Positions 24,301 to 35,093 of a stretch of 64,000 nucleotides of DNA are shown here, piece by piece. The DNA is from Takakia lepidozioides (taxonomy: Eukaryota; Streptophyta; Takakiopsida; Takakiales; Takakiaceae). A program made the translations under genes and the position numbers. The notes under the pieces were generated by a model. It was given only the letters and a program-made list of their open reading frames with translations, was not told the DNA's origin and did no database searches. Positions within the stretch are counted from its first letter, which is position 1, and every line of letters begins with the position of its first letter. Location of the stretch: NCBI GenBank assembly GCA_030704615.1, contig CM060734.1:29528042-29592041 (forward strand), in the 5' to 3' direction.

Positions 24301-26102
24301 AGGGCCCTCACAACATCTATGAGGCTCAAAGCTGCAGGTTTCAGGAACTCCTGGTATGCTCGAGTGGACAGTTTATTTCAACGTAACGGACTTTCTACTG
24401 CTTTCCTATTACCAATGAACCCAGATGAGGTGGACATCACATCCAGACATGACCGCAACAGACTCATTCGGAGAGAGCTTATGGAATTACATGTCAAGAG
24501 AACTTGGATGCTACCCAATCTCACGACAAAGCTCCACTTCTATCGAGAGACATTCTTGGTGCTCCGCGATGATAGAATCTTGAGACCAAATTACCTTTCA
24601 GCACCCTTATCTCCTTCCCTCTTGAGGGCATTGGGGCGGTTCAGGGTGGGTTCCCACAACCTACGGATAGAGACTGGCAGATGGAAAAACCTGCAACGGG
24701 AGGACCGCCTATGTCCAGCTTGCATAGGGCGCAGCAAGGAAATTGAAACTGAAGAACACTTCTTCTTCGACTGCCCTCTATACTACGAGATCCGTGGGAG
24801 ATTTCACTGTTTATTCAGTGGAACCCAAACTCTCACTGATGTCTTTCACTATGAGGATCACAAATGCGTGGCAGCCTACCTACACGAGGCCTTCACCCTT
24901 AGACAATCGCTAGAACATTAATTGTGGTTTCTGGATTTGTTCCTCTCTCATGTTTTCTTCCATTTTGTCCCATAAGCTCTACGAGCTTTCCGCGGACGTT
25001 ATAAAGCACCATTTCATTTCATTTCATTTCTCTCTCCCTCTCTCTCTTTGGCCTCTCCAGATGCTTGTGTGAAGGGATTTCTAGAGGATATCTGGAAAAC
25101 CCGGATTAATTCTATATATGAAGGTAAGTCTTACTACCAACGTCAGCCCCTGACAGAGGTAGGTTCTGTCCCTTTTGTTTCCACTCAAACTGGGCGCGGG
25201 GTCAATGGCCACAAGGCTACGGCAAACAACGTCTTATGAGTACAATATTTGGCCTCTCCACTACTTTACTCTCTCTCTAAACCCTGGTGGGCACACAAAA
25301 GGCTCCGGGAGTGTTAGTTTCTGTAAGGGTATGGCAAGCCAACATTCACAGGAGTACATTCTCTCTCCTCTCTCACAAGGCTACGGCAAACAATGTCTTA
25401 TGAGTACACATTCTCTCTCTCTTCCCTCTCTCTCTCTCTCTAAATCTTTTTCATCTATTGCCCTTGCCAGCTTCATCTTTTGCTGTGGAGTCTGATGCCC
25501 TATGTTTGCATCTTGTCAGCGTATTGCGATTGCCCGAATGCTGCTGCGGCGGCCACAAGTGTTGCTGTTGGATGAGGCCACAAGCTCACTGGACACAGAG
25601 AGTGAGGCACTGGTGCAACAAGCACTGGATCGGTTGATTGGAGAGGGTGGCCGTACTATAATCTTGGTGGCCCACCGGCTCTCTACTGTACGCAATGCTC
25701 ACAACATTGCAGTACTGGATAAGGGTCTACTCGTGGAACAGGGCACTCATGAGCAGCTTTTAGAGAATAGTATGTTGATCTCTCTCCAACCAGGACCTCT
25801 TGCAGCTTGTTCTACCTTTTCCCTGTGTCTGTTTTCTTGCAAATCACATATAAAACTGCATGAAGGAAAGCACCGTGTCCAATGTGCTTTTTAAATTGTT
25901 CGATTTCAATCTAGGCATTATTAACATTGGTACTAATGAGTGTCTGGGTTGCCTCGCAGAGAATGGCGTGTATGAAAGGCTTGTCCGGAGGCAATTGCAC
26001 AAAGTGAGCAACCGCATTATACAAGACCCGGAAAACAGGGAGGAGGAAGATGCAGCTGACATTATTAGCAGTCTTTTGGATGATGACTCATCCCGCGCTT
26101 AA
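18337..26102 (+). CDS. Half-size ABCB transporter (TAP-like), multi-exon; 5' start unresolved
   Basis: Exons in phase: 18337-18753, 19073-19320, 19896-20103 (acceptor could be 19905), 20579-20800, 21176-21609, 21985-22186, 22688-23049, 23307-23403, 25520-25769, 25960-26102 (stop TAA). The frame is open across all joins, about 860 residues. Hydrophobic segments lie in the first three exons, then the ABC transmembrane domain (exons four to six, including [20 protein letters not shown]). The ATPase follows: Walker [11 protein letters not shown]-loop VAQDTQMF, signature LSGGQRQ, Walker [14 protein letters not shown]-loop VAHRLST. One transmembrane and one nucleotide-binding domain make it a half-transporter that should dimerise in an organellar or vacuolar membrane. 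Substrate and exact subgroup are not evident. A SINE (21765) and a LINE (23570) sit in introns; the reading frame itself appears intact. Confidence 0.9.
21765..21930 (+). mobile_element. tRNA-derived SINE in an intron of the ABC transporter gene
   Basis: A-box-like TAGCCCAGTGGTTGGGTG, B-box-like GGGTTCAAAGTG and the body GTGTCCACCTTCCA, in the same order as at 14830-14995 on the other strand. It lies between exons ending at 21609 and starting at 21985 and disturbs neither splice site. Confidence 0.65.
23570..25030 (+). mobile_element. 5'-truncated LINE in an ABC transporter intron
   Basis: An open frame from about 23570 to the stop at 24919-24921 starts abruptly inside reverse transcriptase: [14 protein letters not shown] (motif B region), then catalytic YADD in [12 protein letters not shown]. 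The C-terminal third ends in a CCHC-type zinc motif (CPACIG, then HFFFDC). About 90 bases of 3' UTR follow, closing with a cattt-repeat tail (25008-25030). Truncation at the 5' end and a simple tail at the 3' end are typical of target-primed retrotransposition. The remaining frame has no stops, so insertion is probably not very old. It separates the exon ending in the LSGGQRQ signature from the exon carrying Walker B; normal splicing would remove it. Confidence 0.88.
25211..25442. repeat. Direct repeat and CT-rich low-complexity tract in intron
   Basis: caaggctacggcaaacaa followed by gtcttatgagtaca occurs at about 25211-25243 and again at about 25376-25408, each next to (CT)n tracts. It lies between the LINE tail and the Walker B exon. 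Confidence 0.75.
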
Positions 26103-27730
26103 CATCCGTCTTACATAAGGTGCCTTGTAGCGCCCTGTGTATAACTCAGCTCTACATCACCTCCCTGCTGCAGTGAGAAAGGCCATTGTAGTCTGTGGCC
26201 CCTGGACAGATGGAAATGAATGTCTGCTGTCACAGTACAGCATTCCTATGCGGTCTTGTCAGACCCTTTCTGCAGTCCAATGCCGCCCCAAGAGATTCTT
26301 CCTTGGAGAGAGTTGAAAGAGAACTCTCTTTGTCATCGCATAGACGACAACCTAAATTCCCTTTGCTAAAGGGTTCAGGTTCTTGTTGGGGGCCTTCCCA
26401 ATTGCAAGCCATCCTTGTATTCGGATTGAGGTTCTGTCCTCCTCGGGCTGACAAAGAATGTGTCAGTTGTGATTTTTGCGGCGCTTGTAGGTGCACACTC
26501 TTGGTCGTGCTGATTCACGCTCGGCCTACGTTGATGAGTGGCCACCTTCCTTCCGTCCCGCCAGGTGTGAAGATTGACTACTTGGGACCGGGAGCCCTTT
26601 CTGCTGGAATGTAGCCTTTTTCCAGAGGTGCTTTTTGTCCGCAGAAAGAGCTAGAGAGAGTTCCTTAATTATAGTCAAAAGTGTCATCGAGCAGTTGCTT
26701 GTACGATAGTGTTTTTGACTGAGGGTGTCATGTGGAGCCTGGGTAGCCTCACCCCAGGAAATTTTGGTCTGTTATCACATGGGAGGCCCATTTTGTCCTA
26801 TCTCACTTCAACCCTATTACAGAATTTCAGCCAAGCATTTGTGTGATTTGCACATCACTTTCCTCCCTCCTCTTCTTTTTGACTCTTCAATGCATGTCTC
26901 CCCTGTTGATGAGCATGACTGGATGTTTGAGCTGATTTTGCTTGTCATGAGGTAAGAGCAATCATAAAAAATGGGTGAAATAGCTGCATGTACACAGGCT
27001 TGCGCCAAACAACATCGCACGTCATGTCCTGTTCGAATCTGTCTCTTGCACATGGCTCACCTTCTCTACGGTCAGCCAGTGAGACTGAGGACCTTGGAAG
27101 GTACTGGCAGTATACTATCATACAAAGAGATCAAGCCAAGAACATTGCAGAGAAAACTTACCAGCCTGGACCCGATTCGTTAAAAGTGAAGAGGTGAGCT
27201 ATGCCAATGCAGGACTAGAAGCATTCAAGTTTCAAGACTGCGTAGTGGTCTTGATGGTGCTTGATGGAGTAGCTCTGTGTCTGCTGCGACTGTGAAGGTT
27301 ATTCAACGTACCGAGATGGGCAGTGAAGTGCAGCGAGAGATCGGTCGTGAAGAGTGTGAGAGAGGCGCCGCATTGCATAAGGGCTGCTGCGAAGGGACGC
27401 AGGGAGGGGCTTACTATCGTCCACAAGGCATGGCTGCATTTATAGAGGCGCCTGGCAAAGCCCACAGAAATCGACTGCTGTCACCAATTTCACGCTTCTG
27501 CAGTCATCCTTCCCGTCATGTTATTCAGACCCAGATCCAAAGAATGCCATTGACGAGGGATGTTGATACATCAAAAGAAAATTGGGAAATCATGACGGGG
27601 CATCAGTGACTAAAGGTCCAGATTAAGAAGCTAATGCTCAGCTGTTGAGAAGATGACCGATTGACTCAGGCTGTTGAGAGAACATGAGGTTTGTCAAATT
27701 CTGATAAGAGCACTAAGCAAGCTTGTTAAA
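26103..27730. other. 3' flank of the ABC transporter gene
   Basis: Contains the presumed 3' UTR and the remainder of duplication unit 1. Open frames on both strands are short and unrecognised. Confidence 0.5.
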
Positions 27731-27797
27731 CTTCCTTCATTGATTGCCTTGAATCTAGACAGTAAATTAGCGTATTTGGTACTTAGACTTGGCTGGA

Positions 27798-27880
27798 TTG
27801 CCTTGCGGAGAATGGAACATGTATCAGAGGCTTGGACGGAGGGAATTGCAACAAGTGCGCAACTGCATCGTACAGTACCA
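27798..27880 (+). pseudogene. Broken copy of the terminal ABCB exon
   Basis: Aligns with 25955-26040: both start ttgcct.gc.gagaatgg and continue with aggcttg.ccgga.g.aattgca. The copy has substitutions and indels that destroy the frame. It marks the start of duplication unit 2. Confidence 0.7.
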
Positions 27881-29699
27881 GGCCGAAAAATGGGGACGAG
27901 ACAAAAGTTGCATTATGGTGCTTGATGAGTGCTAGTGCCCTCTGTACATAGAATTCTGCCTCCCTGCTGCTGTGGTCGAAAAGCCATTGTGGTATGTGCC
28001 CTGGACACACACATATACATGGAAAGCCATGTGCAGTCTACACTCTACACCTCTCCTATGTCGCCTTCTCAGATCCAGCTTTCTGCAGTCCGGTGCTACC
28101 CCACAGACATTCTTCCCGAAACAGAACTCTCAAACAATTTGATCCAAAAACATCCATGGTTCGTGCAACAATGCAATCACAATTTTATTACATGAAGTCA
28201 TCAAAACAATATATTCAATCAATTGATAGTGCCCACAACTTCAAATCTCGGAAAATCTTTCGAGAGAACTTTCGTTAAAGTTATCTTGTGCAGATCTCGA
28301 CTTGACGTTTACTCTACAAAACATCCTGCAGTAGTCAGCTAGACGACGACCAAATGATACAGATCTACATATTATCTTTTGAAAATCGCACCTCCGCCAT
28401 CCATTTGATCCTCATTGCTTCGAGCAAGAAACGGACGACAGAAACTAATGACCATGAATATCGTTGCGAGTGAATCTGTGCCTTGAAGCCATCCAAGTGC
28501 AATATGCTCCGCAGGTGCCGTCTCAACCGAGTCAGAATTCAGAACCACCGCTAAAGAAGTTGTGAGCAACAGACGAGCTGCAAAAGAGAGGGTTCGATAC
28601 ACTAGAAAACAGCTCAAGCAAGATAAATATGAACAGCGTGCATCAAGCAGTCTAGGAAATATCCTCGAGATCTTGTCTCATGTTACAGTAAATTTCTAGA
28701 CTGTTGATACGTTGATACAGCATGGACTCTGTTCACATTTGTCTTACAAGTGGCCGTCCGTTTCTATGGTGACCCCGCACTTTGTTACCGATCTGAAGCT
28801 CACAATTTCTCAAGCGATGGCGCCAGATGGAAACGCAACAGCTAGAGATTTTATCCCCGCGTGATGAAGTCCTGAACCACCAGAAATACCGAGGACCATG
28901 GCTGTGACCGCGTCCTGCACTATTTATGTGGATACATCAAACAAGATTTACAGTGTGCAGAGAAAATCTTCACATGGAATCGGTTCGTGAAAAAGTGAAC
29001 AGGTTGACCAGAGCTCGATACTAGTTTCCAGGACTTTATGCACATTCTTTGTTTGGCAGTCTTTGTCTGTACGTAGCTATGGTGCTAAATTTAATCTGTA
29101 AAGCCTCTTCTCTGCGGTGCTCACAGCACTTGAAGATTGTAATATGGAGATGGGGAAAGGGCGCAGTCAAGTGGAGTGAGAGAGGAATGGGGAAGAGAGT
29201 GAGAGAGGCGCCGCATTTTATAGGGCCTGCTGCGACTCTTCGAACCCACCTGTCTGGCCGACCTCTACTGGCTACTCTATTTAGCCAATGTGTCAGCTCA
29301 TCTGGCTGAAGTATGCAAGCCGTGGCTAGGCTCTCCGAGGTTGGCCTCAAGGGCGTGGACGCAGGGAAGGTTGGCTACCCGCGTCCACAAGGCATGGCTC
29401 CAATGCTTTAGCCCTTAGAGCGCTACAAGCTTGTGGAGAGGTGCAGCTCCATAGCTCAATCTGAGCTGTCGTGGACTGTGAAATGGTGGATTGATTGTGA
29501 TCGGACCACTGCCGTTACCGTACCGTCACAGCCAGTCGAGTGGCTTTGCCGACCTGAAAATAAGGAGAGGTAACCTATGATCTCAGTCTCTGCTTTAGTG
29601 TAGGGCTTGTTCTCAACTCTATCAGAGCATAGCCGTCCAGAGAAGTACAGGAGTACCCCAGAGACAGCCGGTTCTCAGACTTGGATCGTCAGGATTTAG

Positions 29700-30182
29700 T
29701 TGTTGTTCAGCGTTGGTAGTTCATTCCATTGCTTGCTCTCTTCTGATCTGAGTGCTGTCCGAAACTGCATTACAGTCACCTATGTGCTCCTATCCAACAT
29801 CTATGGTGCAGCTGGCCGGTGGGATGATCAAGCAAAGATTAGACAAATGATGGAGAACATGTGTATCACTAAGCAGCCAGAGGGCAGCTGCAATGAAGTG
29901 GACAACCAGGATACATTGGGTGTGTAAGACAAGTGGCTTCCACAAGATCCATGCTGAGCTGAGGAGATTGGCTGGGCAGATGGATGAGGCAGGGTATCCG
30001 TGCTTAGTATTGCATTGATGCGGAAGTCGAGCAAGATGATATCTTTTTGGCAACAATGTGAGAAGATTGCCGTTGCTTTTTGCCTCATCATCATGGCCCT
30101 AGGGAGGGCGCGTCATGTCACCACAGGATTTTGCCGCTTGCACCATTTTGCAGAAGGGGTATGTTCTTGTTGCGATTAGGGT
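29700..30182 (+). pseudogene. Relic of a PPR protein: E/E+ motifs and DYW domain end
   Basis: Frame 1 (to about 29927) reads YVLLSNIYGAAGRWDD and KIRQMM, the hallmark of the PPR E motif. After a frame change come HAELRRLAGQMDEAGY (E+ region), then in another frame CEKIAVAFCLI (equivalent of the DYW HSEKLAIAFGLI box), then LHHFAEGVCSCCD (the C-terminal HHF..G.CSC.DYW box) ending at a premature stop at 30180-30182. DYW-class PPR proteins edit C to U in organellar RNA. The relic has at least three frame changes, lacks the middle of the DYW deaminase domain and lacks PPR repeats, so it is dead. Confidence 0.85.
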
Positions 30183-30339
30183 CAAAGTGGCCATGACCAA
30201 TCAAATAAGGGCTTTTGGGTTCAGAAAATTGATTAGATTATGGAAGGCTGGTCCATCCTGTAGCCCCATGTCTCTAAAGATCCAGAAAGCCACGTCCCGA
30301 CCGACTGTGTTGTGTTTTGTGTACATATACCTATCGACA

Positions 30340-30646
30340 TGTTAGAATTGAGCAAGAACATGAACAAGAACTAAAGTCTTAGACTAAAGCTAAAACTAAA
30401 GCTCTCCTCCCAACCATAGAAGCCACCATCGTACTCTTACACTTAGACTAGTGGCTTCACCCCCGAGCTTGTACAAGAACGTCTCTAGAAAGTCCTACTT
30501 GGTCACTTCCACTTCCACTATGGTGACCATCCACCTTCTAGCCATTCACCTTCCAAAGGTGAGTTAAACAAGATAGTCTCTTAGACTTCTAAACCTTTGG
30601 CCTTCAAGACTCTTAGTCTTCTAGATATGTTTAATTACTTCCAACA
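30340..30646 (-). repeat. 3' LTR of the copia element
   Basis: Starts tgttagaattgag and ends ttccaaca; matches 34782-35088 with about seven substitutions. Confidence 0.95.
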
Positions 30647-30659
30647 CTCCCACTCAATT
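30647..30659 (-). other. Polypurine tract, copia element
   Basis: The minus strand reads AATTGAGTGGGAG immediately before the 3' LTR. Confidence 0.8.
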
Positions 30660-30667
30660 AAACCATA

Positions 30668-33600
30668 TCATTGAGCTACTTCGTTTGTCTTTGGAGAAGA
30701 GACACCAAGTAAGGCTGAACACTTCATGTGTTTTGTTTGTGGTAGACTCTTCGTCAAAACATCCACAACCATATCTCCTGTAGCACAATAGATCATCTTG
30801 ATCTCTCCCTCGCATACAACTTCCCGTATGTAGTGATGTTGCACTTCAATGTGCTTCGTCCTTGAATGATACTTCGGATTCTGACTTAGTGCAATCGCAC
30901 TTTGATTGTCACAATAGAGAGTCGTAGATAGTGATTGAAGATGATCCAAATCTCCAAGCAACTTCCGTAACCAAATAGCCTCATTTGCTGCTTGTGTAAT
31001 GGACATGTACTCAGCTTCTGTTGATGACAACGCTGTTGCAACTTGTTGTTTGCTAGACCAAGATACAGCTCCACCTGCTAGGAGAAAACAATGGCCTGAA
31101 GTTGATTTTCTACTATCAACGACTCCTGCCCAGTCAGCATCAGCAAACCCCAACAAACTTGGATCTTCCACTCTCTTGTAGAGTAGACCAGAGGTTAATG
31201 TTCCTCTTAGATATCGAAATATCCTCTTCACTGCTTTCCAATGGGTTTGTCTGGGATTTGAAAGAAATTGTGAGACCACTCCCACTGAATGTGCAATGTC
31301 TGGCCTAGTACAAACTATGCAATACATCAAACTGCCGACTGCGCTTTGATAAGGAGTTTTCCTCATATCTTCTTGCTCTTCTCGAGTCTTAGGTGTCATA
31401 TCTTTCGTAAGTTTTAAACCAACTTCGAGATGAATTGATGTTGGCTTACTCATCTCCAACTTAAACCTTTGTAGAATTGTCTCAATGTATTGTCGTTGAT
31501 GCATGAATACTGTATGGTTCACTCGATCTCTGCTGATTTGAATACCAAGACAGAACCGAATCTCACCCATGTCAGTTATGACAAACTTAGCACTCAACAG
31601 TGCTTTGGTTTCTGGCAACAACCTTTGATGATCGTTGGTGACAATGATTGTGTCATCCACATATAGAGCTATGACCACAAATTGTTCTCCCATTTTTTTC
31701 ACATAGATGTTTGTGTCAGCAATGCTTCGCTCAAATCTTGCCTTTAAGAGGTAAGCATCGATCCTAACATACCAAGCTCGAGGACTTTGTTTGAGTCCAT
31801 ACAAACTCTTCTGCAGCTTACACACAATATCACTTCCTCCTTGTACAAACCCTTCAGGTTGTCTCATGTAGATCTCTTCTTGTAGTTCTCCATTCAGAAA
31901 TGCGGTCTTAACATCCATTTGATGAACTTCGTGATTATGTTGAGCTGCAAGAGCTAACAACACTCTGATAGAAGAAATCTTCACCACTAGTGAGAAGGTT
32001 TCATTGTAATCCACTCCTTGAATTTGTGCATAGCCTTTAGTTACAAGACGAGTTTTGTACCGGTAAATAGATCCATCAGCTTTGTACTTCAACTTGAAGA
32101 TCCACTTGCAACCAATGGCTCTTCGTCCTGCAGACAACCTAGTGAGTGTCCATGCTTTGTTTTGCATCAATGAATCCAACTCTGAGTTGATTGCTTCTTC
32201 CCATTGTAGTTTGTCTGGAGAGCGCATCGCTTCCTCATATGTAGCAGGCTCAACCACTTGTGATGCTTCTTCCATAGCTTCAATGACACTCATAGATGTA
32301 ATCAGCCTACTAGGAGCTTTCTTTTCCCGCTGAGATCTCCTTAGAATTGGCACATCTTCAACTTCATCTCTAGAGTCTATATCAACAAGTGGTCCACCAA
32401 CTTCGACTCATTGATCAACTCCATCAAGTTGAACACCTCCATCATTTGCTTCAGCCATCTCTTGTATTGGCTCCTCATAAAACTCCTCTTGGAAATGGTG
32501 TAATGGCTCTAAGCTCATTCCCATGTCATCTTCTCCCACTACCAAAGAGGGTATGAAGCTTTCATCAAACACTACGTCCCTACTGTGTTTGACAGCCTTA
32601 GTTGTCTTATTGAACAACTTATATCCCTTCATACCTTCTGTGTAGCCAATGAAGATGCATCCTTCTGATTTGGAGTCAAGTTTCCTTCACTTCTGAGTAG
32701 GGATATGGACATATGCACGACATCCAAAAATCCTACAATGAGCCACACTAGGCTTCTGACCACTCCATACCTCTTCTGGTGTTTTTCCCAACACTGATTT
32801 GGTAGGTATTCTGTTGTGAAGATATGCTGCAGTGCCAACAGCTTCTGCCCAAAAATGATTTGAAAGATTCACTTCTTTCAACATACTTCTTGCAGATTTT
32901 TGTAGTGATCTATTCATCCGCTCAGCTACATCATTCTGCTCAGGTGTATATGGAACAGTAAACTGTCAAGCTATTCCATTCTCTTGACAAAACTGATTGA
33001 AAGCATTTGAGATGTACTCACCACCATTGTCAGATCTCAAAATCTTAAGAGGCTTTCCAGTTTGTTTTTCTGCAAGTACTTTGAACTCCTTGAATTTCTC
33101 TAACACTTGACTTTTCTGCCTTAGGAAATTCACCACAACCCTCCTTGACAAATCATCAATGAATGTCACAAAGTACCTTGCTCCTCCAAATGATGTAGTT
33201 TGCATTGGCCCGCACACATCAGAATGTGCAATCTCCAATATACTTGTGGCTCTTCGTCCACCATCCTTAGGAAATTGACCTCGATGTTGCTTCCCTTCCA
33301 AGCAACCTTTGCATAGACGCATATCGCTCATCTCCTTCAATGGTAGTCCTTCCACAAGATGGCTTGAGAGTTGCATCTGTCTCAACTTCTTAATGCTTAC
33401 ATGACCTAACCTTCTATGCCACAACTCTGTTTCTGACATGACAGGTGTAGATCCCAACTGTGGTGAAAATGTGGTAAGAGCACTAGAGACATGATGTTGT
33501 AATCTATACAAGCAATTATCAAGAATAGCTCTTGCTACCACAGCTCCTGAGCTATCTGTGATAGTACAACTCTCATCTTGGAATACCACTCTGTATCCCT

Positions 33601-33987
33601 TTGCAACAATTTGTCTTACAGACAGCAGGTTCTTTGTTAAAGTAGGGACATGTAGGACATTTTCCACCTCTATGGTGACTGAGCCTTCCTCACCAATGAC
33701 ATGCTTGCTATCATCTCCCAAAAGAACATATTGTGTAGGTGAAAGAGATCTATAGGATAAGAAATGCTCTCTTTCTGAACTCATATGTTGAGATGCTCTT
33801 GAATCAACATACCACACATGCTTCTGTCTAGTAGTGGCTCAGAGAGACACAACAAATAGAATAGCATTCCTCTGATGAGTAGCTATGTTCCCTTGACTCT
33901 CTCTGTTGCGCTCATCTGCAATGCGCTTTCTACAATCCTTGATCATGTGACCAAGTTTCTTGCAATAAAAGCACCTCACTTTGGCCT
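30668..33987 (-). pseudogene. Copia pol: CCHC knuckle, integrase, reverse transcriptase, RNase H
   Basis: The knuckle CFYCKKLGHMIKDC is at about 33937-33980. Integrase (32966-33817 and on to about 32690) shows HRRLGH, the HSDVCGPM catalytic region and SDNGGEY. The 561-residue open segment 30668-32353 contains the RT catalytic box YVDD and the RNase H boxes ADADWAG, STEAEY and DNQSA, and is intact. The whole 30668-33987 region stays in one frame, broken only by TGA codons near 33847, 32963, 32684 and 32408. Each is one C-to-T step from CGA. Confidence 0.92.
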
Positions 33988-34015
33988 TTTTTATCTTTGA
34001 GCTAGATTGAGATTT

Positions 34016-34726
34016 TTAAAACCTCTGGGACTTCTGAGACATATGTGAATGGAGTCTTCTATTCAAGACTACTCCAGTCTTGCCTGTGAACAAAGCTCTG
34101 TCTACCTCTGTAGACGTACCTTGACCTTTTCTTCTTGTTTCCTCCTTGAGGAGAAGTCCTATGACAACATCAATAGTTAAGTTGGTTTGTCCTGCTAGAG
34201 ACACCACAAAACCATCATAGGATTCAGGTAAGGTTGCCAATAACACCACTGCGGCATGTTCATCAGTCACATAGACTAGTTGATCTCGCAACACATAAAA
34301 CAAATTCAAGTGTTGTTCAATTGAGTCTGACTCGGTCATCTTCAGACCATAGAACTTTTGCGTCGCATATACTTGCGATGTGACATCATTTGTCTCATAT
34401 ATGCTTGTTAGCTTGTTCCAAACATCCTTAGCATTCTTAGCACTTATAATGAGATGCAACTGATTGTCTCTCAAGCTTGTGATGATGCTAGCTCTTGCTT
34501 TCTGATCTTTCATATCCCATATGGCTTGGCCAACAATAGTGTCAAGTCTTGGGACTGATCCATCAACCACTCTCCATAGATCTTTGTCTAGAAGGAACAT
34601 CTCCATCCTAAACTTCCAGGTTTGATAGTTAGCTCCATTGAATCGATCTTCCACTCTTACATCTAATGCACTCGTCATAGACATAGAAGGAGGATTGCTA
34701 GAAGACGACACTCCAGCCATAATCAA
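34016..34726 (-). pseudogene. Copia gag
   Basis: A 236-residue open segment with the typical copia gag opening (RFNGANYQTWKFRMEMFL) and the KDVWNKLTSIYE region. It ends at a TAA that is one C-to-T step from CAA; the same frame continues downstream into the CCHC knuckle. Confidence 0.88.
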
Positions 34727-34769
34727 GTTCTCTCAATCTCAACTACCAACTCTCACCTAGAGAAGAATG

Positions 34770-34781
34770 GCTCTGATACCA
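34770..34781 (-). other. Primer-binding site (initiator-Met tRNA), copia element
   Basis: The minus strand reads TGGTATCAGAGC directly next to the 5' LTR, the same primer site as in the gypsy element. Confidence 0.95.
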
Positions 34782-35088
34782 TGTTAGAATTGAGCAAGAA
34801 CATGAACAAGAACTAAAGTCTTAGACTAAAGCTAAAACTAAAGCTCTCATCCCAACCATAGAAGCCACCATCATACTCTTACACTTAGACTAGTGGCTTC
34901 ACCCCCGAGCTTGTACAAGAACGTCTCTAGAAAGTCCTACTTGATCACTTCCACTTCCACTATGGTGACCATCCACCTTCTAGATAAACACCTTCCAAAG
35001 GTGAGTTAAACAAGATAGTCTCTTAGACTTCTAAACCTTTGGCCTTCAAGACTCTTAGTCTTCTAGATATGTTTAATTACTTCCAACA
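34782..35088 (-). repeat. 5' LTR of the copia element
   Basis: A 307-bp copy of 30340-30646, beginning TG and ending CA. Confidence 0.95.
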
Positions 35089-35093
35089 CGACA

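Larger units (their letters stand above)
25880..29395 (+). repeat. Diverged ~1.8 kb tandem duplication starting in the last ABCB exon
   Basis: Unit 1 (about 25880-27440) recurs as unit 2 (about 27735-29395). Matching anchors: last-exon start (25955 versus 27795), ctccctgctgc plus aagccattgt-like phrase (26162 versus 27960), gacattcttccc-like phrase (26295 versus 28105), and gtgagagaggcgccgcatt (27357 versus 29198). The offset is 1.80-1.84 kb. Unit 2 holds a broken copy of the last coding exon (27798-27880) with no intact frame. Identity is low in the middle, so the duplication is old. Confidence 0.75.
30340..35088 (-). mobile_element. Ty1/copia LTR retrotransposon, structurally complete, coding region decayed
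   Basis: Two 307-bp LTRs (30340-30646 and 34782-35088), a 5-bp target duplication cgaca on both sides (30335-30339, 35089-35093), a primer-binding site and a polypurine tract, all consistent with minus-strand orientation. Coding order is gag, CCHC knuckle, integrase, reverse transcriptase and RNase H, which is the copia order. The LTRs differ at about seven positions (about 2.3%), so it is somewhat older than the gypsy element at 381-6547. gag and pol are nearly continuous but contain several in-frame stops. Confidence 0.96.
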
